This document shows, piece by piece, positions 56,801-62,196 of a DNA stretch of 64,000 nt. The DNA comes from Gyrodactylus bullatarudis. Taxonomy: Eukaryota; Platyhelminthes; Monogenea; Gyrodactylidea; Gyrodactylidae. The DNA lies in NCBI GenBank assembly GCA_012064415.1, contig SSNU01000247.1:1426629-1490628 (forward strand), in the 5' to 3' direction. The translations under genes were made by a program, and so were the position numbers. Each line of letters begins with the position of its first letter. The stretch's first letter is position 1. Below the pieces are notes generated by a model. It ran no database searches, was not told the DNA's origin, and saw nothing but the letters and a program-made list of their open reading frames with translations.

Positions 56801-59800
56801 TACAATGTTTTCCCAACATGAGACCTTCATTGTATTCGTAGTGTGAAACACACGAATAAATAACTTTGCTACACAACTACAGATTGTAATGTAAATTCTT
56901 ATTGAGAATTATTTTCATAAATTACTATTTCAACTTGTTTTTACTTGTGGATCAACAGTAGACAGATATTTCAAATTTTTTTGGCAAAAAATCCTTTGCT
57001 ACTATGTGCCAAGTTGTCTCAGCTATCAATTTTCGAACTCGCAGCCAATGAGCTTAAAGAAAATAGTTCCTGGATTTCTTGTTAATTTTTTTGAATCAAA
57101 AAGAGCATTAGGAGTAAATAAGTTCCAATCTGAAATACGCCATTTGATCTAAAAGGGCTTTCAATTCTCTATGGTCTTCAATTCTTCTCGGTCTTGTGAC
57201 ATTTCTGATTCAGGAAAATATAAACACTTGTGTTGTTCTCTGAAAATGGCAAAAGACCCAAAAATGTGTAATTCTTTTTTTCACAACTTCAAGTCCCACA
57301 GTGACTTAAAAAGTCTTTGTTAAGCTCTACTGAAGTAAAATATATTCATATTCATCGACGTGATGTTTTTTTCAATCAAAAGGTCATAAAATAAGCTTTG
57401 AATTTTTTCCACTCTATTTAGAGTAATTGAATGAGATTTTTTTAGTCTTCATCCGAAAATTGAATTATGATTCATGACACTGGAAGCAGGTTCTCAAAAG
57501 AACGTTCTAAACAAAAATTAATTTCATGAAAAAATATCATCTCTCTTAGACAAATGATAGAGCTGAGATCTACGAAGTATTTCCTGAGCCTTAAATGAAT
57601 ACTAAATTTGGCGCCAAAATCCCATTTTTTCGAACTTTGAACTGAAAATTTTCATTGAATCCAAAGTGAGAAAATGAGTTGAAAGTTGATTACTAGAATC
57701 ACAACAAGACAAGAAATCCAAATATCGCCAACAAATTTGCAAGTTGGGAAAATGATGAAAAAATTCCAAATCTGACTCCCAAACAATTAAGAAGTTCAAA
57801 CAAAGAAGAGATTTAGGCGCCAAAACAAAATTTGAAAAATGACCAAACCCTTTCGGTGTCGATGGACATGTATGTCCATTTTCCAATTTTTTTGAACCTT
57901 TATAACTCTACCAGTTTGATAGGTTTCTGGATCAATTAAAGTTTAAATTGAAGCCCACAATAACTTGGTTTCTTCATAGCTAAATTTTGGTTTTTATAAA
58001 AATTGTGAAATAGTCTCGGCACCGAAAGGGTTAAAATAAATTTTTTTAGAATTTTTTACTTCAAATCGTCAAAGAGGACAACATGAGTAGGATTCTAAAA
58101 AATTGATGAAAAAATCGAGGTTTTTCGTAAAAATCATAGATTCCCAGCTTCATATCAATTAGCATTTGTTGATAAAATGATTTTTGATAAAATAACCCAG
58201 AGGAACTTTAAGGGTTAATTGCCTTAAATCTTTGAAAATTCTGTTTAGCCCTATTCAATAAATCTTTTCTACCATACAGGCTGTGGGAGATCTTCATTTT
58301 TGGTCTAGAAAATGTCAAAAATATGTTCATAACTTTTCTCTAGAGGTCAATTGTAGTTATACAAGCAGTCAATTTCTCTCTACATGCGTTGCAAGGGTAT
58401 TAGCTATCACATGATGAAGAGAAGATTTCTATTTGTTTAACGATAAGAAACCTTAATCCTTCCAAATAAACATGTTCGTAACACAGAAATGATCTGAGAA
58501 TTAAGATTTAATGCCTTGTTCTTAATTCCAATCTTATGATATCAGATTATCTGAGAGGGGGAGATTTTAAAAATGAAAAAAATTTAGATAGAGTTCAGTA
58601 TTTTCTTTAGCTTTCAAGTTTTTAGGAGATTTTAACCAGCTTAACTATTAAACTCCCATTTGATCTTTAGTCTGTCTGATCTGGTTTGTAAATCTACAGC
58701 TAGTTTAACGCAATTTTTTCAGTTCAGGAGTTATTTATCAAACATTTTTTGACCCAATAATTGGTTATCTTGGAAGCTTCACCAGATTATTTAGACGTTT
58801 CAAACAAAAACTAATTAATTAATTAAATAGTTCAGATTTCTCTCCTTGTGGCTCGTAGTGCCCTTTTGATTTTTACTCTCTTTATTTGACGCAAATTTGC
58901 TTTGAAAGCACTATTAAATTAGACAGTTTTTTCAAATATAAGATGAGTATCCTAAACCCAATATCCATATGTGTGACTATTTAAATGTACTTATGAGTAG
59001 ATTAGCGAAAACTATCACCATTTTAAGAATTTCGATGATGGTTTATTTCTTCACACCTTTTCCACAGATGACCGATCCATGTGTTAAATCCTTTGGAATT
59101 GTGATTTATTCAAAATCTTTTGCTGCTACTTCCTTAACAAAGCAATCCCTCAAAGATACCTCTAATCGGATTAAAATTATCTTCTTTTTTATGTATCTAT
59201 ATTATTACTGATTTCCTAAATTATTATTGTTATCATCTTTTTGATGATGAATACGATAAGAACACACATTCAACATTGCCAAAAATGGAATTGTTCTTTT
59301 CGCCTGTAGGTCCTTCTTCATTTAAATGTAGTCGTAAATACACTTGTATAAACTTTTGGAAGTTTGATTTTATCATAATCATTCGATAAGTCATTAAAAA
59401 TACTGAAAAGGGAGATTACTATCGATTTTGAATTAAGCATTTCGTTCAATAAACTTCCTTTATCTCTCATCTCTAAAATGTTTTCCCTAGAGCTTTTGTT
59501 TTGAAATTCCCTATTGATATTCTTTTTCACTTTCTAGGTGATGGTGAAAATCAACAAGCCTTTAGGTTGCATTTTGAAGAAATCCAGAATCGCTTCAAGA
59601 AAATTGTCATTTTGAACCTTATCGATTCCGGTTTCGATCGCCAAGAGAATATATTAGCTGAAGCTTTCCAACGCCGCATCCTCATGTTGAACGATCCAGA
59701 TTTGACTTATGTTGGCTTCGATTTTCACGAGTTTTGGTACGTTCCATTTAAGATTTTACAGAATCAAAAATTTTATCGATTTCGATTCGTTTATAACTCG

Positions 59801-62196
59801 TCCTATCAATCAAGTATCCTATATGTAATTGTATTGTAATTGAGATAGTAAAATATTTAGTTATTGAAAAACTATCAAAGGAAAAATTTTGGCGATGACA
59901 TGATTCACGTAATTTATCAAAAACGTCCGAAAATCCGCTTAGAATCATATTTGTAGGTATATAAGAAAAGGTAATTTTATTCACTAAATGTACATTTCTT
60001 TATGGTTCATCAGTGGTGACACATAAATAATGATAAAAGTTAAGAATTCATTGAAAATAATATTTTACAAATTTTGAAAGAAGTATAGTAAAAGTTGAAA
60101 ATTAGATTATATGTGAGCTGAAAAAACACCAAAACTCTCCAATAAATAGCAACAGTGGAGAGAAAGATGAAAAAGCTCACATAGGCCAGGGTAAGAATTT
60201 CTCCTTCACCCACAAATCCGTGCTGTCATCACCCGCATTTTTATACAAAATTGAGAAATTGGAAATTGAAGCTTCATGATTCTCCTGTTTGATGTGTCTG
60301 GTCACAGCTGTATCCTTCTTGAGGTGATCATTTGATCTTGTTGATAATTTCCTAATTGTACGACCTATATAAGAAGCTCCACAGTCACATTGGAATTTGT
60401 CACAACAGCATAGATTTATGGATGAAAATCATAATTCACAAATGAATTCTTAACTTTTATCATTATTTATGTGTCACTACTGATGAACCATAAAGAAATG
60501 TACATTCAGTGAATAAAATTACCTTTTCTTATATACCTACAAATATCAAAGGAAAAAGCTAAAAAAAATGAAGCGTACTTCCTATAAGCTTGAGAATCCA
60601 AGAAAATGTATAGGATTGCTGTTCATTTATTTACCAGTCCATGAAATTAATACAACTGATATTTTATTTGATTCTTGAAATTTTATAAACACTGCTATGA
60701 GGTTACGATAAGCAATATCGTCAAAACAGAAAAGAGTAGCAGTAAAAAGCAACAGTGAAGTGAAACAGCTCACATTGGCCAAGGTAATTAAAGATTATAG
60801 AAATAGTTTTTGAAGACATAGATTAGGTTTACATAGGTTAACAAGAATATTTTTTTCATCCATAAATCTATGCTGTTGTCATTACGGAGAAATTAGAAAT
60901 TGAAGCTGCATGATCTTCTTGTCTAAGATGCCTAGTAACCGCAGTATCCTTCTTCCGATGATCCTCCGCTCTTTTAGATAATTTCCTAATAGTTCTACCT
61001 ATATATAAGGTTCCACAATCACACTGGAATTTGTAAACTATTAGAGTTTTCTCCTCTGGCCTCAGCAAAACCTTATGAATCAAACTAAATAATCTCTGAG
61101 TTTTAAATTGTACTTTAATGTCGATTGATGAGATCATCAAGTCTTCTTTTTCATTGAACCCATCTTCTTTGAATTTTTGGTGAATTAAGCTTCATTTTCA
61201 ATGGTTCTCTTCGAACCAAACACCGATATCAAATTGTATAGTCAACTGGCCCATAGTTGAATTTCCAAACAATCAGTTATCATGGGTCCTGTTGTTTTCT
61301 TTTTCAAATACACTTTTATATCCTGATCTACATTATTGAGCTGTTACCAGATTGATTACGAATTGAATCTTCAGACTTATTATTTTAACACATTCTATTA
61401 TCAATATTGAACAAAAACAAAGATCTAAGCTATTTATTTATTAACTGAAACAAGATTCATTACCTATGTATTTATCTTTATATTTTATTTTCATTCTACG
61501 CTTTTGTACAAATGTATACATATATTTTTTATTTATTTTAATACAGATATATTTCTAACAAAAAAAATTAAATTCACATTATATCTTTAGCTTTATTCTA
61601 CCAAAACGAGTTTCTCATGTAATGTTTTAAGAAATAAGGAATATGAGAACAGAATTGAAAGTGAATATTAAATGTTGTACCTGGAAACAGAGATTGGCCA
61701 ACCACTTTTAGTTCAAAGGATTATTAAAATTTATTCTCATAAAAAACGTACTTACATATCATGTATTACACTGATAAGTATACCTAAAATAAATAAAATC
61801 ACCTCATTATAAAACTAAATCACCCTATTTGAGCTTTTGTTCTACCAAAACGAGTTTCTCATGACCAAATTTAGCCCATCTTAATTTATTTTATGAAATA
61901 GTAAAGTTTTTATTCATATAGAAATTAATGATTTGTAGAAGTAAGGGAACAGGGAGAGAGTGTTAAATTTTCCAGGTGCGGGAGGGTTTGAACTTGGGAC
62001 AAGAGAAAGCTCATATAGTTCTTTTGTACCATGTCTTAATTCAACAAACTTACTGCTATTCTTCATAATTTATTTATAACTCAAAGCTATGTGTTCTCAT
62101 GAATAATCTCTATTTTAGCCGGGGAGTCAATTTTGAAAATGTGTCTGTCCTCTTGAAGGAACTCACTGAGACTATACGAGAGATGAAATACTGCTG
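8754..62196 (+). CDS. INPP5F: INPP5F/Sac2-type phosphoinositide 4-phosphatase, 5' eleven exons (3' end outside window)
   Basis: Predicted join: 8754-8850, 8880-8960, 9556-9692, 9756-9914, 10853-10897, 11337-11583, 15284-15544, 20578-20645, 37709-37835, 59538-59736 and 62119-62196; 1499 bases, about 499 codons, with every phase consistent. The order of conserved blocks follows vertebrate INPP5F: MELF start, WSPKCLGIIDGVFGK, WKLILI, FFWNEY, ISRRSKMRAGTRYRRRG, VANFVETEQ, SFVQIRGSIPVYWSQ, YKPPIQIEK, HFEE...VILNL, YVGFDFHEFC, RGVNFENV...MKYCW. This is the N-terminal and first catalytic part of a Sac domain. Sac2 hydrolyses the 4-phosphate of PI4P on endocytic and recycling membranes. The catalytic CX5R block (CMDCLDRTN in relatives) and the downstream hSac2 domain are not in the window. 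An aminergic GPCR is nested in intron 9. Confidence 0.87.
8851..8879 (+). other. Candidate ultra-short intron (29 bases) in INPP5F
   Basis: GTATGT...AAAAG, 29 bases. Removing it restores the frame (EK-Y-EKFLKEW) and gives exactly nine residues between the GHLHL and W-S-P blocks, the same number as in vertebrate INPP5F. Retaining it shifts the frame and meets a stop. A sequencing or assembly frameshift is the alternative. Confidence 0.45.
8880..8960 (+). CDS. INPP5F: INPP5F exon 2
   Basis: Encodes EKFLKEWSPKCLGIIDGVFGKVKYHN, the counterpart of the WNPICLGLVEGVIGK block. GTACGT donor at 8961, phase 1. Confidence 0.8.
9556..9692 (+). CDS. INPP5F: INPP5F exon 3
   Basis: CCTCTAG acceptor; encodes ESDWKLILISESEPAGILPDG..KISKICLHSLS, matching WWLILIRQKALVGKLPGDHEV.KVTKIAVLSLS. 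GTGAGT donor at 9693, phase 0. Confidence 0.85.
9756..9914 (+). CDS. INPP5F: INPP5F exon 4
   Basis: TATATAG acceptor, GTAAGT donor at 9915, phase 0 at both ends. Encodes a less conserved linker with HH...NKPLIRMVQTHFKNAAENV, equivalent to KKHHFGINKP...LLKTFTHIKSNV. The open frame continues into the intron to 10142, but the donor is strong and the continuation is not family-like. Confidence 0.75.
9915..10852 (+). other. INPP5F intron 4
   Basis: 938 bases, AT-rich; open frame for the first 230 bases by chance, otherwise nothing recognised. Confidence 0.45.
10853..10897 (+). CDS. INPP5F: INPP5F exon 5 (45-base exon)
   Basis: GATATAG acceptor, GTGAGT donor at 10898. Fifteen charged residues, KQTRDRDKYEKQVQY, correspond to the KEKEKLERRLLEE linker helix. 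Phase 0 on both sides. Confidence 0.7.
11337..11583 (+). CDS. INPP5F: INPP5F exon 6
   Basis: TTCCCAG acceptor; encodes ELIRLLESENDHNFYFATNGHDIT ... IWRKAKSIFFWNEYALSDAI, aligning with LLKMFMDSESFYYSLTYDLT ... LWQKVDDRFFWNKYMIQDL, the core Sac N-lobe. Ends in phase 1 at GTAAGC. Confidence 0.88.
12887..12967 (+). repeat. tRNA-Ser-like sequence (pseudogene or SINE head)
   Basis: About 81 bases starting GTCAGGATGGC and ending CCTCGAC. It has a box-A-like TGGCTTAATGGGTA, an anticodon-arm-like CCTTGAAA that would place TGA (Ser), and a box-B-like GTTCAAGTATT. The acceptor stem pairs only partly and the T loop is decayed, so this is more likely a pseudogene or SINE head than a working tRNA. Confidence 0.45.
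13799..13838 (-). ncRNA. Hammerhead-ribozyme-like motif, Penelope copy A
   Basis: On the minus strand: ACCA-CTGATGA, an 8-base helix II segment, GAAA, then ATGTACAT, U, TGGT. The core boxes, helix I pairing (ACCA/UGGU) and a self-complementary helix III are present; helix II is weak. Penelope-like elements are known to carry minimal hammerheads in their terminal repeats. Confidence 0.5.
14058..14357 (-). pseudogene. Penelope-like GIY-YIG endonuclease domain, copy A
   Basis: About 99 residues: VYKFQCDCGASYIGRTIRKL then RAEDHLKKDTAVTRHL. This is the GIY-YIG fold of Penelope-like elements: the C-x-C before the YIG, the catalytic Arg of the T.R.L..R region, and the H after it. It is open but lacks the upstream reverse transcriptase, so it is a remnant. 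The frame ends DVWVKEKFLINLY. Confidence 0.75.
15284..15544 (+). CDS. INPP5F: INPP5F exon 7
   Basis: TCTCTCTAG acceptor; ends in phase 1 at GTAAGT. Encodes GLPEFGKPLTADLSDN...IIRPVMQGYFDFVQL...FLYDGEIIAYIISRRSKMRAG. It matches the IPMIQGFVQIEEL and FLVALISRRSRHRAG blocks; the acidic Ser-rich loop between them is also variable in relatives. Confidence 0.88.
15545..20577 (+). other. INPP5F intron 7 (5.0 kb)
   Basis: AT-rich intron with a perfect-looking hairpin at 16218-16327, C- and G-runs near 15580 and 19300, and CT microsatellite stretches near 17350 and 19020. ORFs here (16164, 17374, 18889, 19441) show no family motif. Confidence 0.5.
16218..16327. repeat. Long inverted repeat / MITE-like hairpin
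   Basis: Arms 16218-16256 and 16289-16327 are inverted copies of about 39 bases with few mismatches, sharing TGACTTCGAGTCAG, around a 32-base loop. No coding content. The segment just downstream (16360-16420) recurs inverted at about 23340-23400. Confidence 0.7.
20578..20645 (+). CDS. INPP5F: INPP5F exon 8 (68-base exon)
   Basis: CATTTAG acceptor, GTGAGT donor at 20646. Read in the phase left by exon 7 it gives GTRYRRRGIDNKGHVANFVETEQ, almost identical to the Sac-domain block GMRYKRRGVDKNGNVANYVETEQ. The open frame of the wrong phase through this site is a shadow. Confidence 0.92.
22450..22749 (+). mobile_element. Mariner/Tc1-like transposase N-terminal fragment
   Basis: About 99 residues with FIRKQSANKAYLLAIEALGDN...SRKTVYNMYSRFKEGN, which resembles the first helix-turn-helix of mariner transposases (the pattern ending W..RFK.G), then LNENSHYSLREMARLSGYSRATI, like the second HTH. 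It stops before the catalytic D,D region. Family placement rests on HTH spacing only. Confidence 0.5.
22882..22930 (+). repeat. Left end of a TTAA (piggyBac-type) MITE
   Basis: TTAA (22878-22881) followed by CCCTTCATGCCC and a subterminal palindrome-like GGGTCATATATATGGGATC. It shares layout with the complete elements at 28980 and 34252, but no matching right end was found nearby. Confidence 0.4.
25870..26146. repeat. MITE family M1, truncated copy
   Basis: Ends in the terminal sequence CATCTTCATGTCAATTAGG and shares AAAATATCGAGTTTTTTGTA and AAATCGATAAAAAATTTTGA with the copies at 48582, 50640 and 54087. The left terminus is missing. ORFs on both strands here are by-products of this repeat. 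Confidence 0.6.
26819..27167 (+). repeat. Dispersed repeat family M2, copy 1
   Basis: Begins GATAATACAAAATTTTATTT with CCCCGAACAATG and ends GAAAAAATAGGCTTACTC. CTCTAATATGTATT occurs on both sides (near 26805 and 27158), a possible 14-base target duplication. The same element is present inverted at 47812-48262, and partial ends occur near 46768 and 63500. Non-coding. Confidence 0.6.
28980..29185. mobile_element. piggyBac-type MITE, TTAA-flanked, 206 bp
   Basis: Terminal inverted repeat CCCTTTCGGTGCCGA at the left and its complement at the right, with intact TTAA at 28976-28979 and 29186-29189. A subterminal ACATATATGT palindrome lies near the right end. A second copy lies inverted at 57848-58030. 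TTAA target sites with CCC...GGG ends are the hallmark of piggyBac. Confidence 0.85.
30000..30135 (-). mobile_element. Penelope-like 3' non-coding remnant, copy E
   Basis: Shares ACACCAAAA, the CTCTTCA..TGAAGAG hairpin (30078-30105) and the AGGCCA tract with the segments beside the GIY-YIG copies A and B. No coding sequence remains. Confidence 0.55.
34252..34935. mobile_element. piggyBac-type MITE, TTAA-flanked, 684 bp
   Basis: Terminal inverted repeat CCCTTTCGATACCA at both ends, with TTAA at 34248-34251 and 34936-34939. The palindrome GGTCATATATGACC lies just inside the right end. The internal sequence is non-coding and resembles the element at 40967-41530. Confidence 0.85.
35400..35545 (+). 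mobile_element. Penelope-like 3' non-coding remnant, copy F
   Basis: Complement of the segment found at 13925-14020, 30000-30135 and 60090-60190, including the hairpin (35425-35452) and the GTTTTGGTGTTTTTT tract. It is in opposite orientation to the other copies. No coding sequence remains. Confidence 0.55.
37039..37299 (-). other. Unrecognised hydrophilic ORF with an internal repeat
   Basis: About 87 codons open after a stop; no ATG until partway. A unit resembling NEKLTTVDNQKIL is repeated as NEKSTVVDNQIIS, and the C-terminus, KRGKGRPTTRGKQKD, has an AT-hook-like GRP core in a basic context. I do not recognise a family. It may be a fragment of a transposon-derived protein or an exon of an unrelated gene on this strand. 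Confidence 0.25.
37709..37835 (+). CDS. INPP5F: INPP5F exon 9
   Basis: CTGAGCAG acceptor, GTGAGT donor at 37836, phase 0 in and phase 1 out. Encodes ILGVSTETGKHILSFVQIRG then SIPVYWSQ and YKPPIQIEK, matching the hallmark Sac block SFVQTRGSVPVFWSQ and the following Y.P.P segment. Confidence 0.93.
38145..38859. mobile_element. Fold-back MITE with about 185-bp terminal inverted repeats
   Basis: Left arm about 38145-38335 and right arm about 38665-38859 are inverted copies beginning GTTACAGTGAAAATGGGAAA, with only a few differences over about 185 bp and a non-coding centre. Flanks TTATATAT and TTATACAC match at 6 of 8 positions, consistent with an aged 8-bp target duplication of hAT type. The minus-strand ORF at 38512-38727 lies in the arm and is not a gene. 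Confidence 0.8.
38868..39532. mobile_element. Fold-back element adjoining the previous one (family M3)
   Basis: Left end TAATATGAAGATGGGAATTT and right end its complement. The first 95 bases pair with the last 95, and inner segments (39064-39143 with 39340-39405) pair as well, so the element could fold into one long hairpin. Related fragments occur near 33380-33560, 44100-44400, 48370-48560 and 57600-58160. Confidence 0.7.
40967..41530. mobile_element. Decayed TTAA MITE related to the 34252 element
   Basis: TTAA at 40963-40966 followed by CCCTCGCGCT; the right end, AGTGCGAGTAGGGT, is followed by TTAA (41531-41534). The internal sequence matches the 34252 element in order (AAAAAGGATATC, the ATCGAAGAT segment, the TTTCGATCAAAAAAG segment). 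A GGTACATATGGACC subterminal palindrome is present. Confidence 0.6.
42779..43403 (-). pseudogene. piggyBac transposase C-terminal remnant
   Basis: Minus strand, with frameshifts. Order seen: SRKFLPKEF, then a KRVLRYGQKTVMLLSSLH stretch (piggyBac pattern WKDKR.V.MLST.H), then in another frame YNSTKGGVDTLHQ with the third catalytic Asp of piggyBac, then RGTGRW, and finally a Cys-rich end, RCSLC...KGYRECSKCLMFPC, like the piggyBac zinc-binding tail. The N-terminal DNA-binding region and first two catalytic Asp residues are missing. It is a plausible relative of the source of the TTAA MITEs in this window. Confidence 0.75.
45057..46163 (-). CDS. Aminergic class A GPCR (octopamine/dopamine-like), intronless
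   Basis: 368 residues from the first ATG (46163) to the stop; the frame continues upstream without another ATG. Seven membrane segments. Seen: an N-glycosylation site (NATS) at the start; N40 (1.50); D68 (2.50); C95 and C183 for the extracellular disulfide; D102 (3.32), the amine-binding Asp; S195 and S199 (5.42 and 5.46), used by catechol and octopamine receptors; E281 (6.30); CWIP with W299; W326, Y329 and N331 of helix 7. This combination indicates a biogenic-amine receptor at the plasma membrane. Odd points: DRF instead of DRY (119-121), NPILL instead of NPxxY (335-339), and F-T instead of F-F at 6.51-6.52. The third intracellular loop is Asn/Gln/Asp-rich. The ligand cannot be decided from the sequence. 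Nested in INPP5F intron 9 on the opposite strand. Confidence 0.9.
   Translation of the reverse strand: MNATSTSTTSNINPDQSLFTGIVIPAVFLILLTIWTAIGNIIIILAIIKYKRLQSNSNYLIANLAFSDLFLAVTVLPLSATTDLVRHWIFGKFLCPVWLIIDILLCTASVWNLVVIAIDRFTATTFPVWYRSMNKNIFTLVYIATVWISAILISLPGLLLSGIINPDDKELYRRIEGTGNYECRLFENMSYVIYSALGSFIVPLVLMTILYAKIFFVLNVRSKHLRERQKIKMNALLFNNSTKTQNNSDESNIDLDQSNDAKQKQIVANQEKDNERVDSRERRATKQMALIIFFFALCWIPFTLMYIIRAITSGSIPEKWQQFVTWLGYANSGLNPILLIIFNKEIRAAFIMIITCDKFGNNIIRTRM
47812..48262 (-). repeat. Dispersed repeat family M2, copy 2 (inverted)
   Basis: Complement of the 26819-27167 element, sharing TTTCAACTTTTTCCAGCC, ACATGGAAAATTTTCATTTT and the CCCCGAACAATG terminal block, with a longer centre. 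Non-coding. Confidence 0.6.
48582..49047. repeat. MITE family M1, copy with both ends
   Basis: The left end CTAATTGACATGAATATAAG and the right end with CATCTTCATGTCAATTAGG are inverted copies, continuing inward through AAAAACTCAATATTTT and the GGATTCACAG block. The centre matches the 54087 element in the opposite orientation. Confidence 0.65.
50640..51322. repeat. MITE family M1, diverged copy
   Basis: Shares the GCCAAATTTTGG-type central segments and the right end TTCAAGTCAATTAGG. The left arm is decayed. ORFs on both strands across it reflect the repeat, not genes. Confidence 0.55.
51699..53118 (+). mobile_element. Non-LTR retrotransposon fragment (RT domain, 5' truncated)
   Basis: From 51699 one frame reads YSDLRPISSLNIFASILDRF then QHGF, the start of a LINE reverse transcriptase. 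Near 51830 the frame shifts, and the rest (51836-52771) carries DISKAFD, SGVPQGSTIGPLLFN and the catalytic FADD. A thumb and C-terminal region follows with QARDLERIQASFLYWV. The 3' end is A-rich with an AATAATAATAAAG tail at about 53118. The endonuclease is missing. It belongs broadly to the Jockey/CR1-type group; finer placement needs phylogeny. Confidence 0.85.
54087..54626. repeat. MITE family M1, best preserved copy (540 bp)
   Basis: The ends CCTAATTAACTTGAAGATGA and, complemented, CCTAACTGACATGAATATAA begin inverted repeats of at least 75 bp that share ACAAAAAACTCGATAT and the GATTCACAG block. The internal region is non-coding. Other copies are at 25870, 48582 and 50640. Confidence 0.75.
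54960..56050 (-). mobile_element. Non-LTR retrotransposon with internal deletion (endonuclease joined to ORF2 tail)
   Basis: Minus strand. From about 56045: YRSPSSN, an in-frame TAG where the GDFN motif is expected, YGLTQIISKPTHKKCMNILD and KDHYSI, the second half of an apurinic-type endonuclease. The post-endonuclease region (55788-55282) follows. Directly after it another frame reads TLWNAVPCGRTLRNN and SLKSLYFFDRLPSFFN, the usual LINE ORF2 C-terminus, with stop and a poly(A)-like tail near 54970. The whole RT core is missing, so this is an internally deleted, dead copy. Confidence 0.7.
56334..56404 (+). repeat. tRNA-Val-like sequence, probable SINE head
   Basis: Contains GGCCTTGTGGTTAGATGC (box A like), a GCCTCACA anticodon-loop-like segment resembling tRNA-Val(CAC), and GGGTTCGTATCC (box B, nearly consensus). 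The acceptor stem is not closed, and unrelated sequence follows, as in a tRNA-derived SINE. Confidence 0.5.
57848..58030. mobile_element. piggyBac-type MITE, second copy of the 28980 family (inverted)
   Basis: CCCTTTCGGTGTCGATGGAC at the left and CTCGGCACCGAAAGGG at the right, with TTAA at 58031-58034; the left TTAA has mutated to CCAA. It matches the 28980-29185 element along its length in the reverse orientation. It is inserted in an M3-type repeat (about 57600-58160). Confidence 0.8.
59538..59736 (+). CDS. INPP5F: INPP5F exon 10
   Basis: TTTCTAG acceptor, GTACGT donor at 59737, phase 1 in and phase 2 out. Encodes QAFRLHFEEIQNRFKKIVIL, then NLIDSGFDRQENILAEAF, then LNDPDLTYVGFDFHEF and the first two bases of the next Cys codon. 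It aligns with the HFEEQLNIYKKQVIINL and HLTYVSFDFHEHC blocks of INPP5F. Confidence 0.93.
59982..60019 (-). ncRNA. Hammerhead-like motif, Penelope copy B
   Basis: Minus strand: CACCA-CTGATGA-ACCATAAA-GAAA-ATGTACAT-style helix III, then U-UAGUG. Helix I pairs except for one C/A mismatch; helix II is poor, so activity is doubtful. Confidence 0.45.
60472..60512 (+). ncRNA. Hammerhead-like motif, Penelope copy C
   Basis: Plus strand: CACTA-CTGATGA-ACCATAAA-GAAATGTACATT-CAGTG. Same core as copy B in inverted orientation. Helix I has one mismatch at a different position, and the two copies together imply a fully paired ancestor. Confidence 0.45.
60720..61150 (-). mobile_element. Penelope-like remnant, copy D (GIY-YIG domain)
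   Basis: Minus-strand ORF 61140-60868 encodes LIVYKFQCDCGTLYIGRTIRK and KRAEDHRKKDTAVTRHLRQE, a close relative of copy A. At 60749-60800 is the CTCACATTGGCCAAGG 3' segment, so only the C-terminal domain and part of the 3' UTR remain. Confidence 0.7.

Larger units (their letters stand above)
37836..59537 (+). other. INPP5F intron 9 (21.7 kb) with nested GPCR and many transposons
   Basis: Holds two adjacent fold-back elements (38145-39532), a TTAA MITE (40967), the piggyBac transposase relic (42779-43403), the GPCR (45057-46163, minus), M1 and M2 repeats, two non-LTR retrotransposon fragments, a tRNA-Val-like SINE head and another TTAA MITE (57848). Between these, for example 39900-40900, 41600-42700, 49100-50600 and 58200-59500, nothing is recognised. 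Short ORFs in those parts have no family features. Confidence 0.65.
59880..60550 (-). mobile_element. Penelope-like remnant, copy B, bracketed by inverted terminal segments
   Basis: Segments 59947-60050 and 60442-60546 are inverted copies of about 104 bp, each containing a hammerhead-like motif. Between them, on the minus strand, is a decayed GIY-YIG domain (about 60415-60185; CDCGASYIGRTIRKLSTR) and its 3' hairpin (60135-60162). Flanking sequence 59906-59950 also matches copy A (13740-13785). Confidence 0.7.
59737..62118 (+). other. INPP5F intron 10 (2.4 kb), Penelope-rich
   Basis: Mostly Penelope-like remnants (59880-61150), then a LINE-like 3' tail near 61537-61570 that resembles the end of the 51.7-53.1 kb element, and short direct repeats. 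Confidence 0.65.

Noticed and set aside
58211..58222. AAGGGTTAA as another TTAA MITE end
   Set aside because: No matching terminal repeat or palindrome on the other side, so it looks like a chance match.
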